DNA from: Poa pratensis
Lineage: Eukaryota > Streptophyta > Magnoliopsida > Poales > Poaceae
Length of the DNA stretch: 64,000 nucleotides
Assembly (NCBI GenBank): GCA_947311845.1
Contig: CAMZMU010000089.1
Coordinates: forward strand, 17,674,336 to 17,738,335
Reading direction: 5' to 3'
Shown: one piece after another, positions 44,552-54,679 of the stretch
Position numbering within the stretch: position 1 is the stretch's first letter
Layout: each line of letters starts with the position of its first letter
Translations under genes and position numbers: made by a program
The notes under the pieces: generated by a model
Told to the model about the DNA's origin: nothing
The model's database searches: none
What the model saw: only the letters and a program-made list of their open reading frames with translations

Positions 44552-45066
44552 TGTCGTGGGTTTGTCACGTCAGGTGTCATAGATGACTTCGTAGGTGTGG
44601 GATTATGCTAGTCAAGCATCTCCGAGCTTGGGATCACAGGAACAAAGATCAACACAGATTTACCCAGGTTCGGCCCCCTCAATGTGAGGTAAAAGACCTA
44701 CTTCCTGCCTACCCTAGATTGGTATTGATATGATAATCGAGGTGTTACAATGGAGGCGATCCGATCTGGTACTCGCCGTATGAGCTAGGGTTTGGGGCTT
44801 GATAGCTTGACCCGCTCTAAGTCCTGCGAGTCCTCTTTATATACACAGAGACTCGCTAGGTTACAAAAGGAAACTTCCCCATAGGAATACATCCACAGAG
44901 GCCTACTCGGAGACTACTTGGTCTTCACGTCCTCCGGGATATGTCTTCTAGATCTTTCCCCTTATGGCGGTTCAATATTGGGCTTGCTCCCAAGTGGGCC
45001 TTCGTCCGTGCGAGTAAGTTAAGTCGCACTGGGCCGCGGGTTAATCCAGAAAGTATTCCCCCGACA
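44552..45066 (-). repeat. Element B 5' LTR
   Basis: 515 bp; one base is missing in the CCCCATAGG stretch relative to the other LTRs (CCCCATAAGG). Followed by GCAGC at 45067-45071. Confidence 0.95.
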
Positions 45067-45071
45067 GCAGC

Positions 45072-48000
45072 CGCGGCCGAGCTAGAGCTCGCTCGCGCCG
45101 TTCCCGGGCGACCCCGCTCCTGGCGCCACCTTCCCCGGTCGCAGTGGAGGTCGGGGACCTCACCGCGGTCGCTGGACGGCCTCGCCGGGCCACCCGTCGT
45201 CGGCGGCGGCAGCTCCCCGAGCCCCGTGGCCTCCCGCCATGGCCACGCGGCCGAGCTCGCGAGCGACGCGCTGGGCGCGTCCCGCTGTCGGCTTCGCCCC
45301 CCTCGACGCGGTCCTTCGCCGCCATCCCGTCCCCGCCGCTGGACGCGGCCCTGCCCTGCACCTCCCAGCCGCCGGCGGTGGCCGCCGTCCGAGCCGCCCG
45401 TGCCAGACGAAGAAGATGAGCAGGGTGTGCAGAGTCAACGCCCCTGGATCGATCGATCCGGTCGTTTTTTTCGGCCCAGCACGAACCAGTAGCAGCCCAG
45501 CAGTAGCAGCCCAGCTGCGGCCCAGCAACGGCCCGCCAAGGCGCTGGCGCTGGCGCGCGCAGCGCGCAGCACACTCTCGGCCCATTTGCGGCCCAGCCGC
45601 GAGGCAGATGCGGCCCGTGCAGTTTTTTTTCCTCCCGAGCGGTCTGTTTTTTTTTCTGGTGAGCAGCAGTTAGCTAACCGTCGCTCGTTAATATCTCTTG
45701 ATCCGTAGCTCCGTTTGGAGCGAATCAAATTTGTAAATTCCTAGTTTCAAAGGATCTGTCCAGTAGTACAGGTCTTACCTTTTTGTAAAATACTTGTATG
45801 CTCAGTACCCTTGTATGCGTGTATAGGTGTACCCGCGGTACCGGCAAACCGAGACCCTGACCCGTGACGTGTCTGTGACCCTCCAAGCCAAACGGTGTCG
45901 ATCTTCGGAGGCAAGCTAACCCCTTGCTATGAGCCGTCCCACAATATTGTTTGTTATCTGCTTTTGCAATGCTGAGTGTTTATTTTCGTCTGCGTTCGGT
46001 ATATATGATGTCGGTCTGCTATTGTTGTGTTCAATATGTTACTTCGATTATTGCTCCTGCATGTTTTATTCATCATCCATGTATGCATTAGAATGACGTG
46101 TGAATTAATTGTGCGCCTCGCACTTGCGCGGCTTTGTCGAACCCTCTAAATAAACAACTATAAAACCTGCGTTCCTATGATTGTTTGCTTCTTCTCCTTC
46201 GCCGAGGTGAGGAGCGGACGAATGTCGTCCTATGATCCTCGGAGTTGGGGGCATTTGCCAAAAGTGTTATTTGCTTCTTCTCCCTCCGTCAAACGTGGTT
46301 AGCGTAAGCCCACCTGGACTGCGACGCTTGGGACATTTGCTTTCCATTTGGTTCTTTTTGCCAAGATTGCTGACACCACGTCGGGTTAATCCTTGAGTGG
46401 AATGGATGCTTTCTCTCTTATGAGTGCTTTTCGGTTCATTTTGGAGACTACATGCCCTACTAAATTTGGTAGTTGATATGTGATGGCGCTGGTCGGCGGA
46501 ATCGCCGCCGTAGTCACCCGATCGACGCCAACAACCTGTGTTATATTTGGTAGTTGATATGTGATGGCGCTGGTCGGCGGAATCGCCGCCGTAGTCACCC
46601 GATCGACGCCAACAACCAGTGCTAACTTTTGTTTTGATCTGCGATGGCGCTGGTCGGAGGTAGCTCTGCCATAGTCACCCGGTCAATACAAACAAATTAT
46701 TGCTTGAGATATTATGTTGCTAATGCCTTGATGTTTGATGATATATATTATTACTATATTGTGATTGTTGTGACGGACTAATTCTCGGCTGTTTGGATTT
46801 GTTATGATGAAACTTGATTAAATGAAACACCCCTCCAAACAACGATAGGGTCAGTCCATGGTGCCACAAACCTGAACATCGAACGCACTACCACTGTCGC
46901 TTGAATGGGCAGGCCTTGACCTACGTAATCCTATTGAGCCTCCTTTGATGCCACCCTTTTTGGCAAGTCTAGTCGGTTACCATAGTTGGTCGGGGCTAGT
47001 CTTGCGAAGGTTCCGGAGCTAGGCGTCGCTCAAGGGTTGGGGACGTGCCGGATTCACTTCTGCATAAGGCATATAGTTATGTCGGTGGCTATATAGGGAG
47101 TGTCTTGATGGCGTGAACGGTTGTGTGAGTGTATCAGACCGTCTTAAGGACGTGATCCTAAAGTACCGGTTGTTAATGATCCACTTAGATAAGTGAAGTA
47201 TTGCAACCTCTCGAGAGTGTAAATCTGGATATCTAGCCTAGTTCCAAGGTTATGGAACAACAGTTCAGTGTCGGTCACACTATTGTCTTTGTCGGGTCAG
47301 GAGGTTAAACATAAGTTCTGTTTGAAAGAAAGATGAACAACCTGATTTCACTAAACAAACAATAAGTTGATGCAGGGAATGTTACTTGAGTTGTGATTGT
47401 GAACCAAGTTTAGGGATGGCGGTGTGATGCGTTGGGGAGCCTATAGTTAGGCCAGAGCCCACATCAACCGTGCGTGCCCAGAGTGAAATGATGAGGCCAG
47501 TGGGCCTAGCAGTGATCACATGTGTTGTTGTGTATTATTTGGTACCCACTTGGTACACCGGTTACCCGTCACAGGTAAGCTCTTTGTATGATTGCTGGTA
47601 CACGATCCAACCCCACCTGGCTTGGACTCTGTACTGGTGATACCCCCTTTGCTTGCTTATGACATGTTTGGTTGTCAATGCCATGCTAATTTTATGCCAT
47701 GAATCTAGAGTACACCTTGCCATGTTGTAAGAGTTTATTTCCAATGTATATCTTGTTGCATGATTGTTGGATTGTTTGTAGTGAGTGGCGATTCTTGCTG
47801 AGTGCATACAAATGTACTCACGGGCCTTGTGATTGTGGCCAGATTTTGGCGAGGACTCAACTTCCACCTTAGCAAGGACAAGGAGCAGAAGCGTGCTAGG
47901 ATCAGTAGCCCAGCCAGATACCTGTGGAGTGGAGCCGCTCCAAGCCGTTGCCTCATTTATGTCTTCCGCTGCCAGTTAAAACTCTGAGTTGGGCCATGCT

Positions 48001-48174
48001 TGGCTTGATATTTTGTAAAGCCTCGATGGCCTTGTAAACCTTTTGTAGCACTTTGTGCCTGATTGTGTAATGATCTCCGCTATGTTGCATTGTCGTAACG
48101 TGCGGCCAGATATCTTGGGCTGGCGCACGGGGCGACCGCCCTTCTGACAAGCTGTGCCAGAAGGGGGTGCCACA
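45072..48174 (+). other. Solo LTR S, right part
   Basis: The first 600 bp is very GC-rich with several accidental open frames; the rest is AT-rich. No gene recognised. It contains three direct repeats (46470-46690) and a terminal region with polyadenylation-like TTTTGTA runs, as expected for the R/U5 of a long LTR. Confidence 0.6.
46470..46690 (+). repeat. Three roughly 80-bp direct repeats within solo LTR S
   Basis: Units contain GATGGCGCTGGTCGGCGGAA followed by a CCGCCGTAGTCACCCGATCG-type segment. The first two are nearly identical, the third diverged. Confidence 0.8.
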
Positions 48175-48597
48175 ACTACCGGGTGCCGCGCCGCACAGGC
48201 CACAACAATCTTGCCTTGGCCGCACCTGATGCACTACCGGGTGCCGCGCCGCACAGGCCACAACAATCTTGCCTTGGCCGCACCTGATGCACTACCGGGT
48301 GCCGCGCCGCACAGGCCACAACAATCTTGCCTTGGCCGCACCTGATGCACTACCGGGTGCCGCGCCGCACAGGCCACAACAATCTGGCCTTGGCCGCACC
48401 TGATGATCTACCGGGTGCTACGCCGTACAGGTCGCAACAAATTCACCTTGGCCACACCTGATGCTCGGAGGCTGCGCATCCGAGGAGCCTGGAGCACTCG
48501 CAAGATATTCGACAACAACAAAATAAAGGCAAATTGAGCCTATGCCCAACTACAAATAGTTGCACATAGCCTCGGGGGCTACTCCCATCGGGAGCGT
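48175..48597 (+). repeat. 58-bp tandem array of element E and spacer
   Basis: About five units like ACTACCGGGTGCCGCGCCGC + ACAGGCCACAACAATCTTGC + CTTGGCCGCACCTGATGC; the last is diverged. The array begins left of solo LTR S (from about 27008), so S landed in it. A CTCGGGGGCTACTCC motif near 48573 follows. Confidence 0.85.
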
Positions 48598-50296
48598 GAT
48601 GCATGTAAAATGCATACATGAACTTTGCACTTTAATTGCTTATATTCCAATCATATTTGCATCATATAAGGGTTATATCAATGTTTTATCATGATTTTGG
48701 GAATACTTCATAGTTTTCCCATTTATTTGGAATTAACACTGCACAGGCAGAAAACCCTAGTTTTGTATTTTAATGTTTCAGGGACCCAAACGTCAACGAA
48801 ATCACCTGGAAATTTACGGGCGTCAATATTTGGAAGGAAGAAGGACTACGGAAAAAAGGAAGTAAGCAAACGGAGGCCCGAGGGCCAAACGGAGGTGGCC
48901 CACGCGGCCGCAGTACCAGGCCGCGTGGGACCCACCTGTTCGGGCCTCGTGGCTCCATTGCCGTCGATCTTCGCTCCACCGCCTTCGTCTTGACCTAAAA
49001 ACGCCTATAAAAAAGGTCCCCCGACGTTCTCTGGAAGGAGCGCCGCATAAACATAGAAACACCGAAACGGAGATCAGGAGCTGCAGATTGGAGGGGGAAA
49101 ACTCCGGCGGGTCGCTGCCGGCGTGGTCTCCATCTTCTCCATCGACTTCTCCACCGTCTCCATGACGAAGAGGGAGTAGTCCACCTCTGGACTATGGGTT
49201 TGTGGAAGTAACTTATGTATCTCTCCTCTCTTGAGCTTCACTAATTAGCACCGTATGAGCTGCTGAACATGATTACGGTCACCGTTGTAATACCTTTGTG
49301 GTGGATCTTTATGAGTTAATATATGTTTGAGATTGCAATGTTTGTTTCAGTTATGAGTATAGATGCATATTATGTACCCGTTCTTGTCTACTTGTTTTGA
49401 TCAAGCATGTTTATGAGAGCGTGTGTGGGGGAACGTGTGCATTAGTTGGAGTAATGGGGGGTGGCTAGTGCAGTGAACGTGAGAGAAAGTTCTGCGATCC
49501 ACTTTGGTATCTTTACCTTACTTTGTTACCTCACTAGGGATAAACTAAAATACCATGCTACCGGGGATGTGGGCGTGACCATTGCCACTACTCCATGACT
49601 AGATCTAGCATGTTCTTATTTTCACTTCATGTCATGATACTTAATGCTATACTCTGAGTTATCTTAATTACTGAGGTGTTATGATTTAGTTCGCATCTTG
49701 GTGGAGTATAAGAGAGGTTAATAACCAAAAGACCTCTATGTTAGGACGTGATGCCCATATATCTAAGTAACTTGTTATCAAACCCTGTGTTGCAATCTCA
49801 TATGTTAACTTTGTGTGTTCCATTGTCTACCACTTTATAAAGAGATAGTGCATTTGTGAAACCATGAACCCCAGTCCATTTTTAATCATAAGAAACACCT
49901 TTCCAACACCATATACCACTTTTCTATTTTCAGTCATCATTAAATCCGAAAATACAAAAATACTTTTCATCTTGCATACATCATTTAAAAACCCAAAAAT
50001 ATCATTTATCATTGCATCCACCACCATTGCCTATTTATTTCTTGTTTGCATTGCATAACTATCCTGATATCATTCTTACACCTTGTGCTTGACAACCACA
50101 GGTGAGGTTGAGGACCAAAACATCTAACCTTGTTTTGTAGGTAACCAAAAGAAGGATAAGAAGATAAATCTACCACTGCAGATTCCCCGAGAGTTCGATA
50201 TTAAACCCTCGAGTCACCCCTCGTGGGAAAAACTGTCTTCCACTTACTATACACTCTGCACTTGAAGTCTCAACCTAATCCCGTTTACTTTTGCAG
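48598..50296 (+). mobile_element. Block F: LTR-like insertion in element E
   Basis: Starts TGATGCATGTAAAATGCATA and has an LTR-like layout: a TATAAAAAAGG promoter at 49005-49015, a C/T-rich leader, AT-rich remainder and a GGAAAAACTGTC segment near the end. Probably a solo or truncated LTR. The right boundary is uncertain (near 50270 or 50296) and I could not find a matching target duplication. No gene. Confidence 0.5.
49005..49015 (+). promoter_or_regulatory. TATA box in block F
   Basis: CTATAAAAAAGG, followed about 30 bases on by a transcribed-type leader. Confidence 0.5.
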
Positions 50297-51138
50297 GTAT
50301 CAAAGCCTTGCTCATCGGGTATCAGTGCGCTGTCCCGCACCCGACGAGAAAATTTATTGATCCTCAATAGAGTCGATCCAAGATTATCACGCCAAGCAGG
50401 CACGCAGTTGAGCTCAGGCTGCACCCGATACTCGGAGGCTGCGCCACACATGTTATACGAACACCTTGGAAAAATCAAGTAATTCTTCATTTTACTCCCA
50501 TCGGGAGCGCACTCGCCGCCGGCTCGAGTGCTATACAAAAACTCAAAGTCGGGTTCTCTATAGCCAGCAACATAATTCTCAAAGTCGAGTTTTCTGCAAC
50601 CCGCACCGGATTTATCAAAGTCGGGTTTTCTACCACCTGCACCGGATTTATCAAAGTCGGGCTCTCTATAGCCCGCAACATAATTGTCAAAGTCGGGTTC
50701 TCTATAGCCCGCACCGGATTTATCAAAGTCGGGTTCTCTATATCCCGCAACATAATTATCAAAGTCGGGTTCTCTATATCCCGCAACATAATTATCAAAG
50801 TCGGGTTCACTATAGCCCGCACCGGATTTATCAAAGTCGGGTTCTCTATAGCCCGCACCGGATTTATCAAAGTCGGGTTCTCTATATCCCGCAACGGATT
50901 TATCAAATTCGGGTTCTCTATATCCCGCAATGGATTCATCAAAGTCGGGTTCCTTACGCCCGCATCTGATTTATTAATATTGGGTTTCTTACACCTACAC
51001 TGGATTTCTCATAAATGATTTAACTCTGGAAGCATCGACATGATCATCAACACACCCGACTCATCGACTACGCCTACTCGACATGCTGGTCTTAGTCTCT
51101 GCCCGATTCTTCGAATCGACCAGACACTCGGGGGCTAG
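50297..51138 (+). repeat. 36-bp tandem array and polypurine tract of element E
   Basis: From about 50540 to 50960, some eleven units like AAAGTCGGGTTCTCTATAGC + CCGCACCGGATTTATC. ACTCCCATCGGGAGCG, also at 48580-48597, occurs near 50497. The region ends ACTCGGGGGCTAG (51126-51138), which is the polypurine tract for the LTR that follows. Both strands are open across the array, but the products are repeats. Confidence 0.85.
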
Positions 51139-51597
51139 TGACGTGGGCATACCCTTCGGGTCCCCCACCATTGGCATACCCGATGCGGTCCAGCCGAAGA
51201 CATACTTGGAGGCCCACCTGGCGGTCCAACGAAGCCCAAGAAGCTACAACTTGGAATACAAGGAAAGGACTCCAAGTCGTAATCTACTAGGACTCTTGTA
51301 AACCCTACCTGGCTTGTTTTATAAAGCCAAGCAGGGGCACCCCCATAGACATATACACAACACGCATAGCATAGCGAGACAACGTCTCACCACCATTGCC
51401 ATCGCAGCCACCATGTAACATCATCATCATCAATACAGATCAGACAAGCAGGATGTAGGTCTTTACCTCACAATGAGGGGCCGAACCTGGGTAAATCCTC
51501 GCTTGTCAGCCGACGGAACTACCAGCGCGCCAACTTCTCCCTCTCTCGAAACCCTAGGTATCCTACCGATGGGATTTGCCGTGGTCACCCCACGTCA
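51139..51597 (+). repeat. Element E 3' LTR
   Basis: 459 bp, TGACGTGG to CCACGTCA, with TATAAAGCC at 51320-51328. It contains a GTAGGTCTTTACCTCAC...GAACCTGGGTAAATC block also found in the LTRs of A/B/C. No 5' LTR is in the window. Confidence 0.8.
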
Positions 51598-52470
51598 GAC
51601 CACCTTTTATTCCTTTTGATTCCTTGGTGGTCTCTAAAAGGCACAAGCTTTGTTTTTCTTTTGGTATTCCTTTTTGGACCTTAATAAGCTTGTGGACCTA
51701 TTTGCCCCAACTTTTGGGTTGTGTTTATGGAAAGACATGATATGCATTATATGCCACTTATATTGAACGACTATGTTGATGCTACGCTCATCTTTGCACT
51801 AGTCTCCTAAAATGTCTCTCCTTATCACACCCATCTATTTTCGGTTGAGCAAGTCTTTATTTGCCGCTTCTTTCTCTTGTTGCTCAACATTTCCTTGTTG
51901 TAAGTTGTTTTGCTTCTTTTCTATCTTTATGCCTTCTTGCACTTGTTTGTGTTCAACATCATCTAAGAGGGAGTGAGGATTCCATGTTGTGCACACCATA
52001 TTGAAATGCAAATCCTACATTATGCACGTACCTTGGGGAGTTCCCTCTTGATTGTTAGAACACTTGGTTATCCTATCATAATATCTTCTTATATTCTATT
52101 TTTTTTTGGATCCTTTGATTGGCTACTTCTTTTGTCGAAGTATCTTTCAATTTGTTTTTCTTTTGCAATCTTTGGATCCTCAATATAGTTTGATCTCCCT
52201 TCATCTATTCGTCATTGGATATGTGCATTTGATTTCACTCATATCATGAGAAATGCACACTTTATGGGAGAGCTCTTATTATATTGGCCTTCATAAATTT
52301 TCACCCATTTCGGCAATCGATGCCAATGGGGAGAGATTTAGACGGTTTAAGGGAATATGGTTTTGTTCTTTGTTCTCTTGCATCCTTGCTTATTGTGTTG
52401 CATGGTTGCTTAATTCATTATATAAACCCTCGTAAAAGGGATTGTCATCAATTACCAAAATGGGGGAGAT
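51598..52470 (+). other. Internal 3' end of a G-family element
   Basis: T-rich non-coding DNA ending AAAATGGGGGAGAT, a polypurine tract directly against the G LTR start. The sequence to its left has been replaced by element E. No gene. Confidence 0.6.
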
Positions 52471-54625
52471 TGAAAGTGCATGTGTTGCCCCATGCGTGGT
52501 TTTGGTAATTAATGACAATCCTTATGGACTAATGTTTGCTTTGAGATATTCTTGTAGATCTTGTCCATAGGAAAAGATCGGAGTTCATGTGTTGGACTCT
52601 AGAAGAATATATGATGACCAAGGCTCTATTCAAGGGTTTATATGAAGAATGGTCATGTGTAGAGTTGAGCATATTGCAAGTATGTTTTGAAGGATTCAAG
52701 ACATCATCTTCATGAAGACGAAGCTAAACGAGGCTCTCCCATAATGGTGTATGGGGGAGTATTTGGAGAAGTCGTCATCACGCATGTGCTAGCAAGCACA
52801 ATCAAGAAAGGTGTTCCAACTTGAAGGAGTCAAGATCGTCTTCATCTAGCTCAAGTGGAATGCGCAAGGCAAAGGTATGATCTTGATAGGTTTTCTATTT
52901 TACCGGTCTCGTGGTGTTAGTAGGAGACCGGGTTATAGGATAGACGGCGCACTATCAAGAGGGGCTCTCAAGTGAGCAACTTGATCGCATCTTTGTGGAG
53001 AGCTCAAACCTTTGCATACTTGGCATAACATCTTTCTTGGTTCTTATTTGGCTTTTATCCTTGTGAGAATTTAGAGCTTGTGTTCATCTCCATACCAAGC
53101 TCTAGTTCATCAAAAACGGATTTCATATGCATATCTTGTTGCGTTTTTGATGTTGGAGGTTTTACCGTTTTGCCTTTTCTAAGAGAGGTCAAACTCTCTC
53201 CTTGTGGCTTCCTTCTCACATGATGAACTATAATGTTTCTCTGCATAATCTTGAAGGGCTCTTCGTTGCGATTCCAACGAGCCCAAGATCATCGAAATCG
53301 GAGTCCGGATGAAAAAGTTATTATTGCAGTTTTAGTTTTGATGTTTCTGTCAATTTTCTGCAGATCGGATATTCCGGGTCAGATTCAGACCGGAATATTC
53401 CGGCCTCTAGGAAACTGACGAAACTCGTTTTGCGCCGCTTTGCGCGAGCCACTGGAATTGCTCGGAAATTTGGACTCGGAAATTTCAGTCTCTCGGAAAT
53501 TTCCGACTCCCCAGAAATCCGGCTAAGGAAAGAAGACGCGAGCCACTGGAGTTGCTCGGAAGATTGGGGGCGGAAATTTCATTTCGCTCGGAATATCCGA
53601 GTTGCACTTAACTCGGAATATTCCGACTCCTGACAGCTTCAACGGCTATTTTTCTGGGAGGGGTATAAAAACCCCTCCTTCTTCCTCCAGCCCTCAAGCT
53701 TTGCCCAGCACATTTTTCTCTCTCTCCCCCACCATTGTTGACCTTGGAAAGCTTGCCCCTCTCCCAATTCCTCCCATGATTCTTGCATATCTTTGAGGGA
53801 TTTGAAAGAGGAGATCTAGATCTACATTTCCACCAATCCATCTCTCCTCTAAGTGAGGGGAACCTAGTGGATCTAGATCTTGGAGTTCTTGGTGCTTCTC
53901 CTCCATTGTTCTTCCTCTCTTATTCCCCCATAAGCATTTGTTGCTTTGTTGGAATTTGAGAGTGAAGGATTTGATCACTTGTGCTCTTGCCATTGCTTTG
54001 TGCATCGGTTTGTGCTCTCCACGAGGATTCGTGGAAGTTGATAGTTTGTGAGCTTGTTACTCTTGGGTCTTTGGACTCTAGACGCCTTTGTGGTGGTTGA
54101 GACCTTTGTGGTCATTTGTAGCTGTTCGGGAGCCCCAATTCATTTGTGGGTGTGTGCCCCGAATCGTTCTTGTAAAGGCTCCGGAATCCGCCTTGAAGGA
54201 TCCCGATAGTGGCAGGTGAACCAATCCTTTGTGGTGCGGTTCATCGAAGAATAGCGCGAGCCTTTGTGGCATTGAGATCGACCTTTGTGGTGCCTCACAC
54301 ATCTCCAACGAGACGTACTCCCTAAAAAGGAGGAACTCGGGATTACATCATCGTCTCCGTGTGCCTCGGTTATTTCTATACCCGAGCTCTTTATTTATGC
54401 ATTTTACATTGTGATAGCCTTCGTGCTTGAAGTATTCTATATTGCTATCTCCTTGTTGCTTGTCTTGCTTAGCATAAGTTGTTGGTGCACATAGGTGAGC
54501 CTAGTATTTTAGGTTGTTGACTTGTTAATTTAAACACCTAGTTTTATTCCGCAATTATCAAGCCTAAACCGGAAAAGTTTTAATCGCCTCTTCACCCCCC
54601 TCTAGGCGACATCCTTGTCCTTTCA
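52471..54625 (+). repeat. Element G LTR, full length
   Basis: 2155 bp, ends TGAAAG/CTTTCA. Preceded by a polypurine tract and followed by a primer site. A TATAAAAACCCC promoter lies at 53665-53676. Its last 690 bp recur at 59452-60144. Confidence 0.88.
53665..53676 (+). promoter_or_regulatory. TATA box of element G LTR
   Basis: GGGGTATAAAAACCCC: a TATA box inside a short GGGG/CCCC inverted repeat. Confidence 0.7.
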
Positions 54626-54627
54626 AT

Positions 54628-54644
54628 TGGTATCAGAGCCTGGG
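54628..54644 (+). other. Element G primer-binding site (tRNA-iMet type)
   Basis: TGGTATCAGAGCCTGGG two bases after the LTR, the standard plant initiator-Met primer site. Confidence 0.92.
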
Positions 54645-54679
54645 CTCTCTTTTTGGGCTTTACCGCCTAGAGAGTAAAG

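Larger units (their letters stand above)
28367..45066 (-). mobile_element. Element B: same gypsy family as A, with element C inside
   Basis: LTRs 28367-28882 and 44552-45066 (about four differences seen), target duplication GCAGC. The minus-strand interior is colinear with A: the integrase and RNase H blocks lie at a constant offset of 28366. It is interrupted in gag by element C at 35205-44227. It carries its own defects: a deletion removing the protease active site near 33430, a one-base loss after AYVDD near 32441, and the RNase H-integrase frameshift shared with A. Confidence 0.95.
27042..48174 (+). mobile_element. Solo LTR S (about 4.4 kb), split by element B
   Basis: Begins TGTAACACCCC at 27042 and ends GGTGCCACA at 48174, flanked by ACTAC on both sides (27037-27041, 48175-48179). 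Removing element B and one GCAGC copy leaves about 4.43 kb. I see no primer site, polypurine tract or second LTR inside, so it is a solo LTR. The length recalls LARD-type elements such as Sukkula; the name is only a suggestion. Confidence 0.75.
19319..51597 (+). mobile_element. Element E: gypsy 3' part, split by D, S(+B+C) and F
   Basis: Pieces at 19319-19485, 26402-27041, 48175-48597, about 50297-51138 and the LTR 51139-51597. The pieces share tandem arrays containing a polypurine-like ACTCGGGGGCT motif and join cleanly when the insertions and their target duplications are removed. No coding part or 5' LTR of E is in the window. The right flank starts GACCA at 51598. Confidence 0.65.

Noticed and set aside
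45041..45728. Overlapping GC-rich ORFs near the right edge of element B
   Set aside because: They lie in the GC-rich part of solo LTR S, occur on both strands, and cross the element B boundary.
48154..48345. Short ORF in the 58-bp array
   Set aside because: Repeat translation only.
50466..50969. Long ORFs on both strands near 50.5-51.0 kb
   Set aside because: They are translations of the 36-bp tandem array; repeat length divisible by three keeps frames open on both strands.
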